In this document: in pieces, positions 55,445 through 64,000 of the stretch
Position numbering within the stretch: the first letter of the stretch is position 1
Layout of the letters: each line of letters starts with the position of its first letter
Assembly (NCBI RefSeq): GCF_018100795.1
Contig: NZ_JAGJDY010000001.1
Location: 248,001 to 312,000 of the forward strand
DNA length: 64,000 bases
Reading direction: 5' to 3'
From: Alteromonas sp. MMG017
Lineage (GTDB): Bacteria; Pseudomonadota; Gammaproteobacteria; Enterobacterales; Alteromonadaceae
Made by a program: the position numbers and the translations under genes
Notes under the pieces: generated by a model
Told to the model about the DNA's origin: nothing
The model's database searches: none
Seen by the model: only the letters and a program-made list of their open reading frames with translations

Positions 55445-57637
55445 CTAATACTGATAGCCAAGCGATTCAGCACGCTCGAACGCCGCTTCAGACAGCGCGT
55501 CTTTGCCATTGAAACCATGCACAATACCCAGTAAAAACTGCACTTCCCCATTATCTTTATTGCCATTAGCAAGTTCGGTAACATATTTCAACGCCTCGTC
55601 AAAGCGCCCACTATCAAGTAAGGCTCGCGAGTGCGCTATTTGCTCTTCTATCGATAACGCTTCGTGGCTTTGCGGTGATGTTGCCATCACCTTGTCATAA
55701 ACGAACATACTCTCGCTGCCTTTTTGAAAGGCATCAATAGCATTAAAAAAGGCCGCATATTCTTCAACCGGTATGGTTTGCGCATACAGTACAAACTTTG
55801 AAGTACTTGTTACCTCGTTGTCACTAGGCTGCGCAGTATGTGTAATTTCAAAAAATGGGTTTTGATAATTGCTGGCAGGCCCATTTTGCACGAGCTCTGC
55901 ATCTGACCAAGGGGCAGGATAAGTAATAGAAAGTTCTACCGTGATAGGTATTTGTATATAAAGGTCTTGGGCGCGTTCAGATACAGGTTCCATGATAGAA
56001 AAACCGGTAAAGACTTTTAAAATTTGCGCATAGTTCATGCTGTAATGAAAACGAGAAATGTCTTCGGTAATAGAAAGCAAATCTACAAACTTCCCTTCTA
56101 TTTCAAAAGGTGTGGCAGAGTCTGCAGGATCAGTTGCCGTAAACGACGTTACTCGATTATCGTGAACAAATGGCGACAGAAGTTGCTCTACTACAGCACG
56201 CTTTTCTGGCGAAAATTGATAATAATTGCGAAGATTCGTTTCCACTTGACCGTCAAAACTCATCTTTACTGATGCGCTTAATGCAGAATCATTCAGTGAA
56301 TAATCAACCGCCACTTTTGCTACATTCTCTTCAGGGTTAACATGGGGAACTTCCACGAGCTGACCCGCGTTGCCAGTTATCACAAATGTACGCTTGCCCC
56401 CAAGCATGGCGCTTAATCCTGGGAAAGTGCCCGTTTGACCACTAGTATCTAGCCAATAACTACCTTCGTCCGTGGTCACGTAGGTGATCATATGGTTAAA
56501 GTTAAGTGCTGGTAAATCATCAAATACAACACTTCCGTTGTAAGTATTCACTAACGCTGGCGATGCTTTAATACCGGCTATGTTGAGCAGAGCAACAATA
56601 AGAGTGGTTTGGTCTTTACAATCGCCGTAGGCGTTCTGCAGCACTTCTTGTGCAGTATGAGGTTGGTAGCCTCCACGGTTAACATGCGCACCTATATAAC
56701 GAACATTTTTTTGCATGTAATCAAACACCGCTTTTACTTTATCGGTCTGGGTATCTTGGCCACTGAACAGTTCATTCGCTAACGCGGTAACATTATCTGC
56801 TGGCATCAGGCTTGGCTTGAATAAGTCCCAGTACCAATCATCTACGGTTTTCCAATTGTTCATGGTAGAGGCGTAAACGAGGGGCAAGGTTTCATCGATT
56901 GGCGGCATGCCAGACTCAATTTCAATACCTTTTAACTTATCCATTTTCCACACGTATTGCATTGTGCTTCCACTTTTCGTTACAAGCGGAGATAAATCAG
57001 TGTTGCGATTTTCGATATATAAATCGATGGTATTGGGAATAGTGAGTGTTGTTAACGAGGTCAGAATAGGATCGATTCGCACCCAGTTTTTCTGCGGTAA
57101 AAACTTTACGTGGTTAAAGCGAATGCCGGTGAACCATTCACCATCGATAATCGCTTTCGTCTGCTTCTCGTTAATTTGGTACTCGATGATATTACCGACT
57201 TTTAACTGAGGCACAGCGAACTCAATTCGCTTCATATCATCGAGGTAATCGTCGTTATTCGCTGCCACCTCAGAGATAGCATCGTCTTGCATATTGAAAA
57301 TTTGACCATCAGCAGCAATTACCCGAGCAAAATCGATACTACTAGTATGGTAATAAGCATTGAACGAGTTAACTAATTTTGAATAGTCAGATACCGCTTC
57401 TTCGCTTGCAATATAGATAGCACGGTAATATTTGGTAGACTCTAAGCGTTGCTCGTCTACCGTAATTTCGGTTTTGCGACTGAGTATTACTGCCCCGCTC
57501 TCTGCATATTCTATAGCGTCTGTTTTAAGTGCTAATAAGGTCTCGGCGTCGGGACCAATACTAGTCGATTCTGCACTTGCGTTAGTTATCACTAAGAAAC
57601 TCAAAAAGATAACGAACACTCGGATATATACTGCCAT
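55445..57637 (-). CDS. DUF3857 and transglutaminase-like domain protein with C-terminal TPR
   Basis: An exported protein of 730 residues from the ATG at 57637, with AAGGAAG upstream. The frame continues to 57685 but without signal-peptide character. A signal peptide (VFVIFLSFLVITNASA) is followed by a DUF3857 beta domain (about residues 55-220). A transglutaminase-like core then shows Cys in YGDCKDQTTLIVALLN, His in FNHMITYV and Asp in YWLDTSGQ. The last 80 residues are TPR-like (GRFDEALKYVTELANGNKDN). Such proteins occur widely in Bacteroidetes and Gammaproteobacteria, and their substrates are unknown. A protease or peptide-crosslinking role is only a family-level guess. Confidence 0.85.
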   Translation of the reverse strand: MAVYIRVFVIFLSFLVITNASAESTSIGPDAETLLALKTDAIEYAESGAVILSRKTEITVDEQRLESTKYYRAIYIASEEAVSDYSKLVNSFNAYYHTSSIDFARVIAADGQIFNMQDDAISEVAANNDDYLDDMKRIEFAVPQLKVGNIIEYQINEKQTKAIIDGEWFTGIRFNHVKFLPQKNWVRIDPILTSLTTLTIPNTIDLYIENRNTDLSPLVTKSGSTMQYVWKMDKLKGIEIESGMPPIDETLPLVYASTMNNWKTVDDWYWDLFKPSLMPADNVTALANELFSGQDTQTDKVKAVFDYMQKNVRYIGAHVNRGGYQPHTAQEVLQNAYGDCKDQTTLIVALLNIAGIKASPALVNTYNGSVVFDDLPALNFNHMITYVTTDEGSYWLDTSGQTGTFPGLSAMLGGKRTFVITGNAGQLVEVPHVNPEENVAKVAVDYSLNDSALSASVKMSFDGQVETNLRNYYQFSPEKRAVVEQLLSPFVHDNRVTSFTATDPADSATPFEIEGKFVDLLSITEDISRFHYSMNYAQILKVFTGFSIMEPVSERAQDLYIQIPITVELSITYPAPWSDAELVQNGPASNYQNPFFEITHTAQPSDNEVTSTSKFVLYAQTIPVEEYAAFFNAIDAFQKGSESMFVYDKVMATSPQSHEALSIEEQIAHSRALLDSGRFDEALKYVTELANGNKDNGEVQFLLGIVHGFNGKDALSEAAFERAESLGYQY

Positions 57638-57834
57638 CCCATTCTTCCTTGTTGATACAAATTCCAACCAAACGCGTGCGTTCAACTGTTCATTTTTTAA
57701 GTTATGCTGCCGTATCTTCCTTTATTTGTCGATAAGAGATTTCTTATATCAATAAAAGAGCCTTTAAATTTTTCTGCTGTACTTTTCGCTTTATATCGAA
57801 CTAATTGGCAACAATTATTCTTCTCATAAAAACT

Positions 57835-57859
57835 AAAAAAGCCGCTTAATAGCGGCTTT
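57835..57859 (-). terminator. Rho-independent terminator of ssb
   Basis: The 9-bp stem AAAGCCGCT/AGCGGCTTT has a TAAT loop and is followed on the minus strand by TTTTTTAG. It lies about 30 bases after the ssb stop. Confidence 0.88.
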
Positions 57860-57890
57860 CTAAATTGTTTTTCAACATTTTTGTCTTTGT

Positions 57891-58478
57891 CTAGAACGGA
57901 ATATCATCATCAAAGTCAAAGTCTGGCTCAGCCATTGGAGGCTGCTTAGGCTGTGACTGACCACCGCCTTGATTAGGCGCTTGCTGTTGATAACCGCCTT
58001 GATTTTGACCACCTTGGTTTTGGCCGCCTTGCTGCTGATACCCGCCTTGGTTTTGACCACCTTGTTGCTGGTATCCACCTTGCTGGTTATTCTGAGGACG
58101 TTGATAGCCGCCCCCCGCATTACCACCGCCACCTTCACCACCGCGACCACCAAGCATTTGCATTTGGTCTACAATGATTTCTGTGGTGTAACGGTCTTGG
58201 CCTGACTGATCTTGCCACTTACGCGTTTGCAATTTACCTTCAACGTAAATTTGAGAACCCTTTTTCAGGTATTCCCCGGCAATTTCTGCTAAGCGACGGT
58301 ACATAGTAAGGCGGTGCCACTCAGTGCGTTCCTGCATTTGGCCTTGCGGATCTTTCCAGCTTTCGCTGGTAGCCAAGCTTAGGTTCGCAACGGCGTTACC
58401 GTTAGGCATGTATCGTACTTCAGGATCATTACCTAGATTTCCCACAAGTATGACCTTGTTAACGCCTTTCGTTGCCAT
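57891..58478 (-). CDS. ssb: single-stranded DNA-binding protein SSB
   Basis: A 195-residue SSB. The OB-fold occupies about residues 1-115 ([60 protein letters not shown]). A Gly/Gln/Asn-rich linker with tandem repeats follows, then the acidic tip DFDDDIPF that recruits repair and replication partners. AGGAGACACCA precedes the ATG. In many gammaproteobacteria ssb diverges from uvrA. Here the neighbour is a sugar symporter on the same strand, and uvrA is not in the window. No convincing LexA box was seen in the 284-base upstream gap (58479-58762). Confidence 0.97.
   Translation of the reverse strand: MATKGVNKVILVGNLGNDPEVRYMPNGNAVANLSLATSESWKDPQGQMQERTEWHRLTMYRRLAEIAGEYLKKGSQIYVEGKLQTRKWQDQSGQDRYTTEIIVDQMQMLGGRGGEGGGGNAGGGYQRPQNNQQGGYQQQGGQNQGGYQQQGGQNQGGQNQGGYQQQAPNQGGGQSQPKQPPMAEPDFDFDDDIPF
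57970..58085 (-). repeat. ssb: imperfect tandem repeats in the SSB linker
   Basis: This stretch encodes the 11-residue unit [11 protein letters not shown] twice, then shortened copies ([15 protein letters not shown]). The 33-base DNA repeat is close to identical between copies, so the linker length is likely to vary between strains by slippage or recombination. Confidence 0.8.
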
Positions 58479-58762
58479 TGGTGTCTCCTGTAACGTATTT
58501 AGTGCCTTGCTGCTCTATCACTTTGTGACAACAACAAGTGCGAAAGTTTCATCGATATTAGCCGATTAGTATATCTTATTTTGAACAGGAGAAATTAAGT
58601 TTTTTCTCTCCCGTGTGCTTTCAAATTTGAACGCTATCAAAATATTCATAGCTTGTCGGCTGAACTTTCGCATGGTTTTATTGGGCGCTTGATAGATTAA
58701 GCGCACAAACCATTACCCGTTACTTTCTACCTCCAGTGGCTTTTTACCGCCAGCAGCAGTCT

Positions 58763-60325
58763 TTACCACCAAGCGCCGTAGAAGGCGATAAGCAAACACA
58801 CTACGGCGAAGGCTGCGATGTTAAACCCTTTGGTGGTAGCGAATTCGACCTCATCTAAATCTACCGCGTTTTCATGTACACCTTTTTTCTCGGCAAGCGA
58901 CACGATGATTGCCACAGAAACACAAAGTAAGAACACGATACCAACACGGTCAATAAACGGCAGTTCAGGCCAGAATTGACGGAATACAATACTAAGTACA
59001 AACGAACCTAGTGCCGCACACAGTCCACCGGTTGCGGTGGTCTTCTTCCAGAACATACCCAATACAAACAAGGCGCAAATACCTGGCGTAAAGAAGCCTG
59101 TAAATTCTTGGATATATTGAAAGGCTTGGTCGAAATTACCTAATAATGGTTTTGCGGTAATCATGGCAATAATAAGCGATACAAAGCTAACAATACGGCC
59201 TACTTTTACATAGTGATGTTGGCTTTCATTTGGGCGTTTGTCTTTATATAAGTCCATAGTAAATATGGTCGATACACTGTTGGTCATCGAAGCTAACGAC
59301 GACACTATTGCGGCTACTAACGCGGCAAAAATCACCCCTTTCAACCCTACTGGCATCATGCTCATTAGTGATGGGTAGGCTTGATCAGGCTTTGAAAGCT
59401 CCGGCACTAATAGCACTGCCGCAATGCCTGGTAACACCACAATTAGTGGCATTAACAGTTTTAGGAATGCCGCAAACGCTATCCCTTTTTGGGCTTCTTG
59501 TAGGCTTTTCGCCGCCAATGTGCGCTGAATAATGTATTGGTTAAAGCCCCAGTACGACAGGTTCATTATCCACATACCACCAATGAGTACGGAAATGCCC
59601 GGCAAGTCCATATAATGCGGATTATCTTTCGATAAAATCATATCGAATTTTTCAGGTAGCTGGTTACTTAGGTCAATAAAACCTTGAATAGGGCCATTAC
59701 CATCACTGATTAAATTAAGCGCGGTGTAAGATAAAAACAGGCCGCCGAATATCAACAGTACAACTTGAATAATGTCGGTTAGTGCCACGGCTTTTAGCCC
59801 GCCGTATAACGAATAAGCCAGCGAGAAAGCACCTAGGAATATCATGCCGTAAATCATGTCCACACCAGCAATGGTGTTAATGGCCAAGGCGCCTAACCAC
59901 AATACCGCGGTTAAGTTTACAAATACGTAAACCCCTAACCAAAATACCGCCATGACTTTACGTACACGATGGTCGTAACGCTGCTCTAAGAACTGCGGCA
60001 TGGTATATATTTTGTGCTTTAAGAAAATGGGTAAAAAGTATTTTCCTACAATAATAAGTGTGATGGCTGCCATCCACTCATAAGAGGCAATAGCTAATCC
60101 CAACTGGTAGCCAGAGCCTGACATACCAATAATTTGCTCTGCCGATATATTTGCCGCAATCAGCGAGGCCCCTATTGCCCACCATGGCAAGCTAGAGCCT
60201 GCTAAGAAGTAGTCGTTCGTATCTTTTTCGTGCCCCTGCTTTTCCCTTGATACCCACCATGCGATGCCGATAAGCGTCACCACATAGATCACAAACACTG
60301 TGATATCTAACGATGCTAATTTCAT
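58763..60325 (-). CDS. Na+/sugar symporter, SGLT type
   Basis: A 520-residue polytopic protein from the ATG at 60325 (MKLASLDITVFVIY), with GGGAA upstream. A TTG four codons earlier is part of that ribosome region. It has about 14 hydrophobic segments and motifs shared with Vibrio vSGLT: DYFLAGSSLPWWAIGASLIA, NISAEQIIGMSGSGYQLGLA, GGLKAVALTDIIQVVLLIFG and QYIIQRTLAAKSLQEAQKG. vSGLT carries galactose with sodium. The adjacent galK-galT genes on the same strand make galactose or glucose the most likely substrate. Confidence 0.92.
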   Translation of the reverse strand: MKLASLDITVFVIYVVTLIGIAWWVSREKQGHEKDTNDYFLAGSSLPWWAIGASLIAANISAEQIIGMSGSGYQLGLAIASYEWMAAITLIIVGKYFLPIFLKHKIYTMPQFLEQRYDHRVRKVMAVFWLGVYVFVNLTAVLWLGALAINTIAGVDMIYGMIFLGAFSLAYSLYGGLKAVALTDIIQVVLLIFGGLFLSYTALNLISDGNGPIQGFIDLSNQLPEKFDMILSKDNPHYMDLPGISVLIGGMWIMNLSYWGFNQYIIQRTLAAKSLQEAQKGIAFAAFLKLLMPLIVVLPGIAAVLLVPELSKPDQAYPSLMSMMPVGLKGVIFAALVAAIVSSLASMTNSVSTIFTMDLYKDKRPNESQHHYVKVGRIVSFVSLIIAMITAKPLLGNFDQAFQYIQEFTGFFTPGICALFVLGMFWKKTTATGGLCAALGSFVLSIVFRQFWPELPFIDRVGIVFLLCVSVAIIVSLAEKKGVHENAVDLDEVEFATTKGFNIAAFAVVCLLIAFYGAWW

Positions 60326-60594
60326 AGTTTTTCCCAACGATTATTTTAGTTTTGCGGTGCGAATTTTCTCGATGCAGGGTCGATGAAGGCTATTGGTATT
60401 ATTATTATTATTAAAGTCCACACCATGACTTTCTTTATGACTTCGCCAAAAAGCGCATCATTAATATCACATTTCATTAACTTAGATGAACAAGAAATAT
60501 AAATTTGAGGCAAAAAAGCGTTGTCTTGAAATTCAAAACAACGCGAGGGGCACAAGTAATCGTTAACGGGAGTCTTGTGTATTACATGAAAAAA
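60326..60594. other. galK-to-symporter intergenic region
   Basis: About 270 bases between the galK stop and the symporter start. It contains a short ATT microsatellite near 60395-60411 and AT-rich sequence. It may hold the symporter promoter. An open frame of 69 codons here lacks a ribosome site and is not considered a gene. I saw no copy of the AAACGTTTACC operator in it. Confidence 0.4.
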
Positions 60595-61734
60595 TTAAGC
60601 AAAGGCACCTTGAGTGGCTGCGCATACATAAATATCGGCTTTGTAGCCAGTCTCATCGAAGTACTTGTCGGTCACCACTTGCTTTACCGCATCTACTGAG
60701 TCGGTTGGAACTAACGCCACAACGCAGCCACCAAAACCGCCACCAGTCATGCGAACGCCACCAGTTTTACCTAATACTTCACCAATAATTTCTACAAGGT
60801 AGTCAATTGGCGGTACGGTAATTTCAAAGTCGTCGCGCATAGAAACATGAGATTCTGCCATCGCCTCACTCACGGTGGTGATATCACCTACCTTCAATGC
60901 TTCGCTGGCACTTAATGTACGAGCATTTTCAGTAATAATATGACGGGCACGTCGATAAACCACTTCAGGCATATGAGGCTTAGCGGTTTCCAGCATTTCA
61001 ATAGTCGCTTCACGTAACGAAGGAACGCTTAATAGCGACGCGCCTTGCTCACACTGTTCACGACGCAAATTGTATTCGCTGTCTACCAAGCCACGTTTTA
61101 CATTTGAGTTAATGATCACAATTTGATGTGATGATGGCAGTGGAGAATGTTCAATCGCCAGTGATTGGCAATCAAGCAACATTGCACTTCCTTCGTGACC
61201 CATTGCCGATACCAACTGATCCATAATGCCGCACGAACAACCCACAAAGGTGTTTTCAGCTTTCTGACCAAGTAAGGCCGCTTGAACACCGTCTAGCGGC
61301 AACTCATATAGTGCACTAAGGGCTTTCAAAATAGCGATTTCAAAAGACGCTGATGAGCTTAAACCCGCGCCTTGTGGCACGTTGCCTGTAACAACAAGAT
61401 TAGCACCAGCAAAATCAGGTAAGGCATCTTTAAGGACTTTAACCACGCCACGCACATAGTTCGCCCAGCCTTGGTTATCGTCATACTGAATATCAGCCAG
61501 TGAAAACTGGTTTTGCTGATTTTCATAATCAAGCGCAGACACTACTATGTCGTTGTCATCACGTTTTGATGCAGCAACCCACGTACCAAAGTTAATGGCG
61601 GCTGGAAACACAAACCCTTCGTTGTAGTCGGTATGCTCACCGATGAGGTTCACTCGACCTGGCGCGTGGGCAATAAGTGTAGGCTCTGCGTCGAAACAAC
61701 GTGTAAATTCTGATGAAAGTAACTGGTTATCCAT
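60595..61734 (-). CDS. galK: galactokinase
   Basis: A 379-residue GHMP kinase (E. coli GalK 382). It carries the galactokinase signature [20 protein letters not shown] (about residues 26-45), the ATP-binding [16 protein letters not shown] and the C-terminal [17 protein letters not shown]. It phosphorylates galactose at C1 using ATP in the cytoplasm. The ATG overlaps the end of galT by eight bases, so galT and galK are translationally coupled. It receives galactose released by the GH36 enzyme and by the symporters. Confidence 0.97.
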   Translation of the reverse strand: MDNQLLSSEFTRCFDAEPTLIAHAPGRVNLIGEHTDYNEGFVFPAAINFGTWVAASKRDDNDIVVSALDYENQQNQFSLADIQYDDNQGWANYVRGVVKVLKDALPDFAGANLVVTGNVPQGAGLSSSASFEIAILKALSALYELPLDGVQAALLGQKAENTFVGCSCGIMDQLVSAMGHEGSAMLLDCQSLAIEHSPLPSSHQIVIINSNVKRGLVDSEYNLRREQCEQGASLLSVPSLREATIEMLETAKPHMPEVVYRRARHIITENARTLSASEALKVGDITTVSEAMAESHVSMRDDFEITVPPIDYLVEIIGEVLGKTGGVRMTGGGFGGCVVALVPTDSVDAVKQVVTDKYFDETGYKADIYVCAATQGAFA

Positions 61735-62782
61735 TGGTGTTCTCGCGTTTCTTATAATGCACTACAGGCAGTGCTTTTAATCGGTCTGCCGCTTGCTCGG
61801 GCGTAAGGTCGCGCTGAGCTTCAGCCATCATTTCGTAGCCAACCATAAATTTGCGTACACTTGCTGAGCGTAAAAGTGGTGGGAAGAAATGGGCGTGCAC
61901 AGTCCATTCTGGGTGCGCTTCGTTATCAAATGGCGCACTATGCCAGCCCATCGAATAAGGGAATGACGTTTCAAATAAGTTGTCGTAACGGCTGGTGATA
62001 TCACCAATAATTTGCGCCAGCGAGTACGCTTGCGCATCAGTTATTTTATCTAATGATTGTACGTTAAAGCGTGGAAGCAATAAGGTTTCAAAAGGCCAAG
62101 CAGCCCAGTATGGCACCACGACAACCCAATCATCGTTTTGGCAAACTACGCGCTCCTGCTTTTCTACTTCTTGTTCGGCGTAATCAAGCAGCATAGGGCG
62201 CTGGTTTTCTGCGTAGTATTGACCAAGTTGAACCAGCTTTTTCGCCGGATCTGAAGGTAAATGCTGCTGCGCCCAAACTTGACCATGTGGATGGGGGTTT
62301 GAACATCCCATTGCTGAGCCTTTGTTTTCAAACACTTGAACCCAAGTAAATTCTTTACCTAGCTCTTCGGTTTGTGCTTTCCAACAATTCACCACATCGG
62401 CACGTTCATCGTCGGTAAGTTCCGGCAACGTTTTGCTGTGATCAGGTGAAAAGCAAATAACACGGCTGCAACCTTGCTCTGTTTCAAACTGGAACAACCC
62501 ACTCTTTTCACTGGCTTGTTGGGTATCTTTTTTCAATGCTGCAAAGTCATTTTCAAAAACGAAAGTGCCAGTGTAATTAGGGTTTACTTCACCGTTTACC
62601 CGAGTATTGCCTGGGCATAAATAGCAAGTGGGATCGTATGACGGCTTTTGCTCGTTCGAAGGCTCTTCAGATTGTCCTTGCCAAGGGCGCTTAGCGCGAT
62701 GTGGCGACACTAAAACCCATTCACCTAGCAATGGGTTATAACGGCGATGTGGATCGTCAGTTGGGTCGAAGGGCTTTCCCAT
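61727..62782 (-). CDS. galT: galactose-1-phosphate uridylyltransferase
   Basis: A 351-residue GalT (E. coli 348) from the ATG at 62782. A GTG four codons earlier is less likely because the GAGAGAA ribosome site lies between. The metal and active-site residues match the family: Cys53 and Cys56 in CYLCPGNTR, His115 in SPDHSK, and His164 and the nucleophile His166 in NPHPHGQVW. It transfers UMP from UDP-glucose to galactose-1-phosphate. It is first in the galT-galK unit and has an operator-like site 93 bases upstream. No galE lies in the window. Confidence 0.97.
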   Translation of the reverse strand: MGKPFDPTDDPHRRYNPLLGEWVLVSPHRAKRPWQGQSEEPSNEQKPSYDPTCYLCPGNTRVNGEVNPNYTGTFVFENDFAALKKDTQQASEKSGLFQFETEQGCSRVICFSPDHSKTLPELTDDERADVVNCWKAQTEELGKEFTWVQVFENKGSAMGCSNPHPHGQVWAQQHLPSDPAKKLVQLGQYYAENQRPMLLDYAEQEVEKQERVVCQNDDWVVVVPYWAAWPFETLLLPRFNVQSLDKITDAQAYSLAQIIGDITSRYDNLFETSFPYSMGWHSAPFDNEAHPEWTVHAHFFPPLLRSASVRKFMVGYEMMAEAQRDLTPEQAADRLKALPVVHYKKRENTNG

Positions 62783-62875
62783 AATTTCTCTCACTATTTA
62801 TTTGGCTTTCGTTGCAATATTGCCACGCCCCTGCACTTAATTTTTATAGTGAAAGCGTGTGAATAAACCAAAAAG

Positions 62876-62889
62876 GTTAAACGTTTACC
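62876..62889. promoter_or_regulatory. LacI/GalR-type operator upstream of galT
   Basis: GTTAAACGTTTACC contains the 11-mer AAACGTTTACC shared with the receptor and alpha-galactosidase upstream regions, and is nearly palindromic around CG. It lies 93 bases before the galT ATG in the galM-galT gap (62783-62984), which is otherwise AT-rich and gene-free. Confidence 0.7.
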
Positions 62890-62984
62890 CTCAATGATAT
62901 ATTAAGGGCTCACGATTATCAATTATCGAATAAAGATAATGCATTGTTAAATAAATTAACAATTCAAATGTACTATCTTTTCGT

Positions 62985-64000
62985 TTAATTCAGCGTAAAT
63001 TGATACCGTATTTCAGCGGTAAAGGGTTTATCGGGGTAAATGATGCAATCAGGAAACTCTGGTTTATTCGGTGCATCAGGGAAGTGCTGGGGCTCTAAAC
63101 ATAATGCGCCAAGCTGACTGTCAGATTCTAAGCTACCCGTATAGAACTGAATACCCGGTAAGTCGGTGTATAAATCCATTTGCAGATTTGTATCTTCAGC
63201 AAACACTTGTGCCTGAGGCTTTCCAGCTGCCCCTTTATTTAATACGAAGTTATGATCGTATCCACCCACCAAATTATACAAATCATGTGATTTTGCGCTG
63301 TTTTCGATCACCCGGGTGAGTGCCCTAAAGTCGAAGGGCGTGCCGGCTACTTCTATAAGTTTGCCTGTTGGCAATAAGGTACTGTCTGCATCAGTAACCC
63401 GCTCTGCGTCAATTTTCACCAAGGTGTTTTCCACTGTCGCATCTTTACTCAATGTAAAATATGCGTGTTGGGTAAGGCTGAAAGGGGTCGCTTTGTCTGT
63501 GGTAGCATTCAGTGAAAGCGATAATGTATTAGCATCATCTAGGGTATAAACAGCCTCAACGGTTACGTTGCCAGGAAAACCTCCTTCGCCGTCAGGGCTA
63601 GATAAGCTTAAAGATAACGAAACACTGTCTGCATGCGTTTCTGCCTTAGCTTCCCACATCTTTTTATGAAAACCTGGAATGCCGCCGTGCAAGTTATGTT
63701 CCCCCCCATTTTTATCGAGGTGATACTCAGTACCTTCCAGGGTGAACTTCCCATGCCCAATGCGGTTAGCGAAACGCCCTACTATTGCATTTCTATAACT
63801 GGGATCGTCCACATAGCCATCTATAGTTGAATATGACTGCACGCAAGCATGAAGCTTACCTTGGTTATCTGGCACATTTAATTCGTGAATTATGCCGCCA
63901 TAATTCAAAATTTTTGCCTGCATACCTTGTGAATTACTTAACGTGTAGAGGGTGACTTTATCACCATCAACGACACCAAAATCAGACGCTTCAACTTTCA
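62985..64000 (-). CDS. galM: aldose 1-epimerase (galactose mutarotase), 5' end at the right edge
   Basis: The frame is open from the right edge to the stop at 62985, giving 338 codons, close to the whole GalM (about 340-350). The first bases inside the window read TGAAAGTTGAAGCG on the minus strand in a frame giving KVEASDFGVVDGDKVTLYTL, so the ATG probably starts one base outside the window. An internal ATG at 63923 would drop the conserved first strands and is not the start. Motifs are NAIVGRFANRIGHGKF, GGEHNLHGG, the catalytic His in LTQHAYFTL and Glu in LCLEPQHFPDAPN. It converts beta-galactose to alpha-galactose for GalK. Confidence 0.94.
   Translation of the reverse strand, partial: KVEASDFGVVDGDKVTLYTLSNSQGMQAKILNYGGIIHELNVPDNQGKLHACVQSYSTIDGYVDDPSYRNAIVGRFANRIGHGKFTLEGTEYHLDKNGGEHNLHGGIPGFHKKMWEAKAETHADSVSLSLSLSSPDGEGGFPGNVTVEAVYTLDDANTLSLSLNATTDKATPFSLTQHAYFTLSKDATVENTLVKIDAERVTDADSTLLPTGKLIEVAGTPFDFRALTRVIENSAKSHDLYNLVGGYDHNFVLNKGAAGKPQAQVFAEDTNLQMDLYTDLPGIQFYTGSLESDSQLGALCLEPQHFPDAPNKPEFPDCIIYPDKPFTAEIRYQFTLN

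Noticed and set aside
57872..58205. Valine/Lys-rich and Leu-rich open frames overlapping ssb
   Set aside because: Products of the Gly/Gln repeat read in other frames. SSB is unquestionable here.
58479..58762. LexA/SOS box upstream of ssb
   Set aside because: No CTGT-N8-ACAG palindrome could be found by eye.
60395..60411. Short ATT microsatellite
   Set aside because: Only about five units and outside any gene. Too short to call a phase-variable element.
60346..60555. 69-codon minus-strand frame between galK and the symporter
   Set aside because: No ribosome site, no recognisable family, low-complexity Ile run from the ATT microsatellite.

Overview
The window looks like a chromosomal segment of a marine gammaproteobacterium of the Alteromonadaceae (Alteromonas or a close relative). 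This rests on three things: the backbone order mreBCD-maf-rng-yhdP-nitrilase-tldD next to a complete MSHA (mannose-sensitive haemagglutinin) type IV pilus cluster, the tryptophan-halogenase-like/SapC/TonB-receptor sugar-uptake cassette typical of that group, and moderate-to-low GC. Species assignment is inference. I saw no rRNA, tRNA, CRISPR array, insertion sequence or phage gene.

Layout. 1-15.1 kb is conserved housekeeping: pmbA/tldE (cut by the left edge), darP/yjgA, a large Ig-like lipoprotein, tldD, a nitrilase-family amidase, yhdP, rng, maf, mreD, mreC and mreB. From tldD to mreB the genes are tightly packed on the minus strand with overlapping starts and stops. 15.3-29.0 kb is a full MSHA pilus operon set on the minus strand (mshI, a PilN-like gene, J, K, L, M, N, E, G, F, B, A, C, D, O, P). 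mshH/csrD and mshQ are not present. 29.1-34.1 kb holds a histidine phosphatase and a glycerol-3-phosphate regulon (glpD, glpR, glpK) with clear GlpR operators.

34.2-43.4 kb is an alpha-galactoside uptake and hydrolysis locus: TonB-dependent receptor, halogenase-like flavoprotein, SapC-like protein, sodium symporter and GH36 alpha-galactosidase. 43.5-48.4 kb holds a TPR protein, a secreted alpha/beta hydrolase, and an MFS transporter next to a DapA/NanA-family aldolase. 48.5-54.0 kb is a signalling block: a degenerate EAL-HDOD protein, divergent from a cytoplasmic hybrid histidine kinase overlapping a response regulator. 54.1-57.6 kb is a two-gene unit of a TPR lipoprotein and a DUF3857/transglutaminase protein. 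ssb follows at 57.9-58.5 kb. 58.8-64 kb holds a Na+/sugar symporter and the Leloir genes galK, galT and galM (galM is cut by the right edge).

How it fits together. The outer-membrane receptor, inner-membrane symporters, alpha-galactosidase and GalM-GalK-GalT form a logical route from alpha-galactosides to central metabolism. An identical 11-base palindromic core, AAACGTTTACC, lies upstream of the receptor, the alpha-galactosidase and galT, which argues for one LacI/GalR-type regulon whose regulator is outside the window. The MshE ATPase carries an N-terminal MshEN-type c-di-GMP-binding region, and a degenerate c-di-GMP-type EAL protein is encoded about 20 kb away.

I found no convincing wholly new system. 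The best leads are the shared operator, the halogenase/SapC cassette, the signalling block, and a metabolic block lying between ssb and the msh cluster, which are adjacent in Vibrio.
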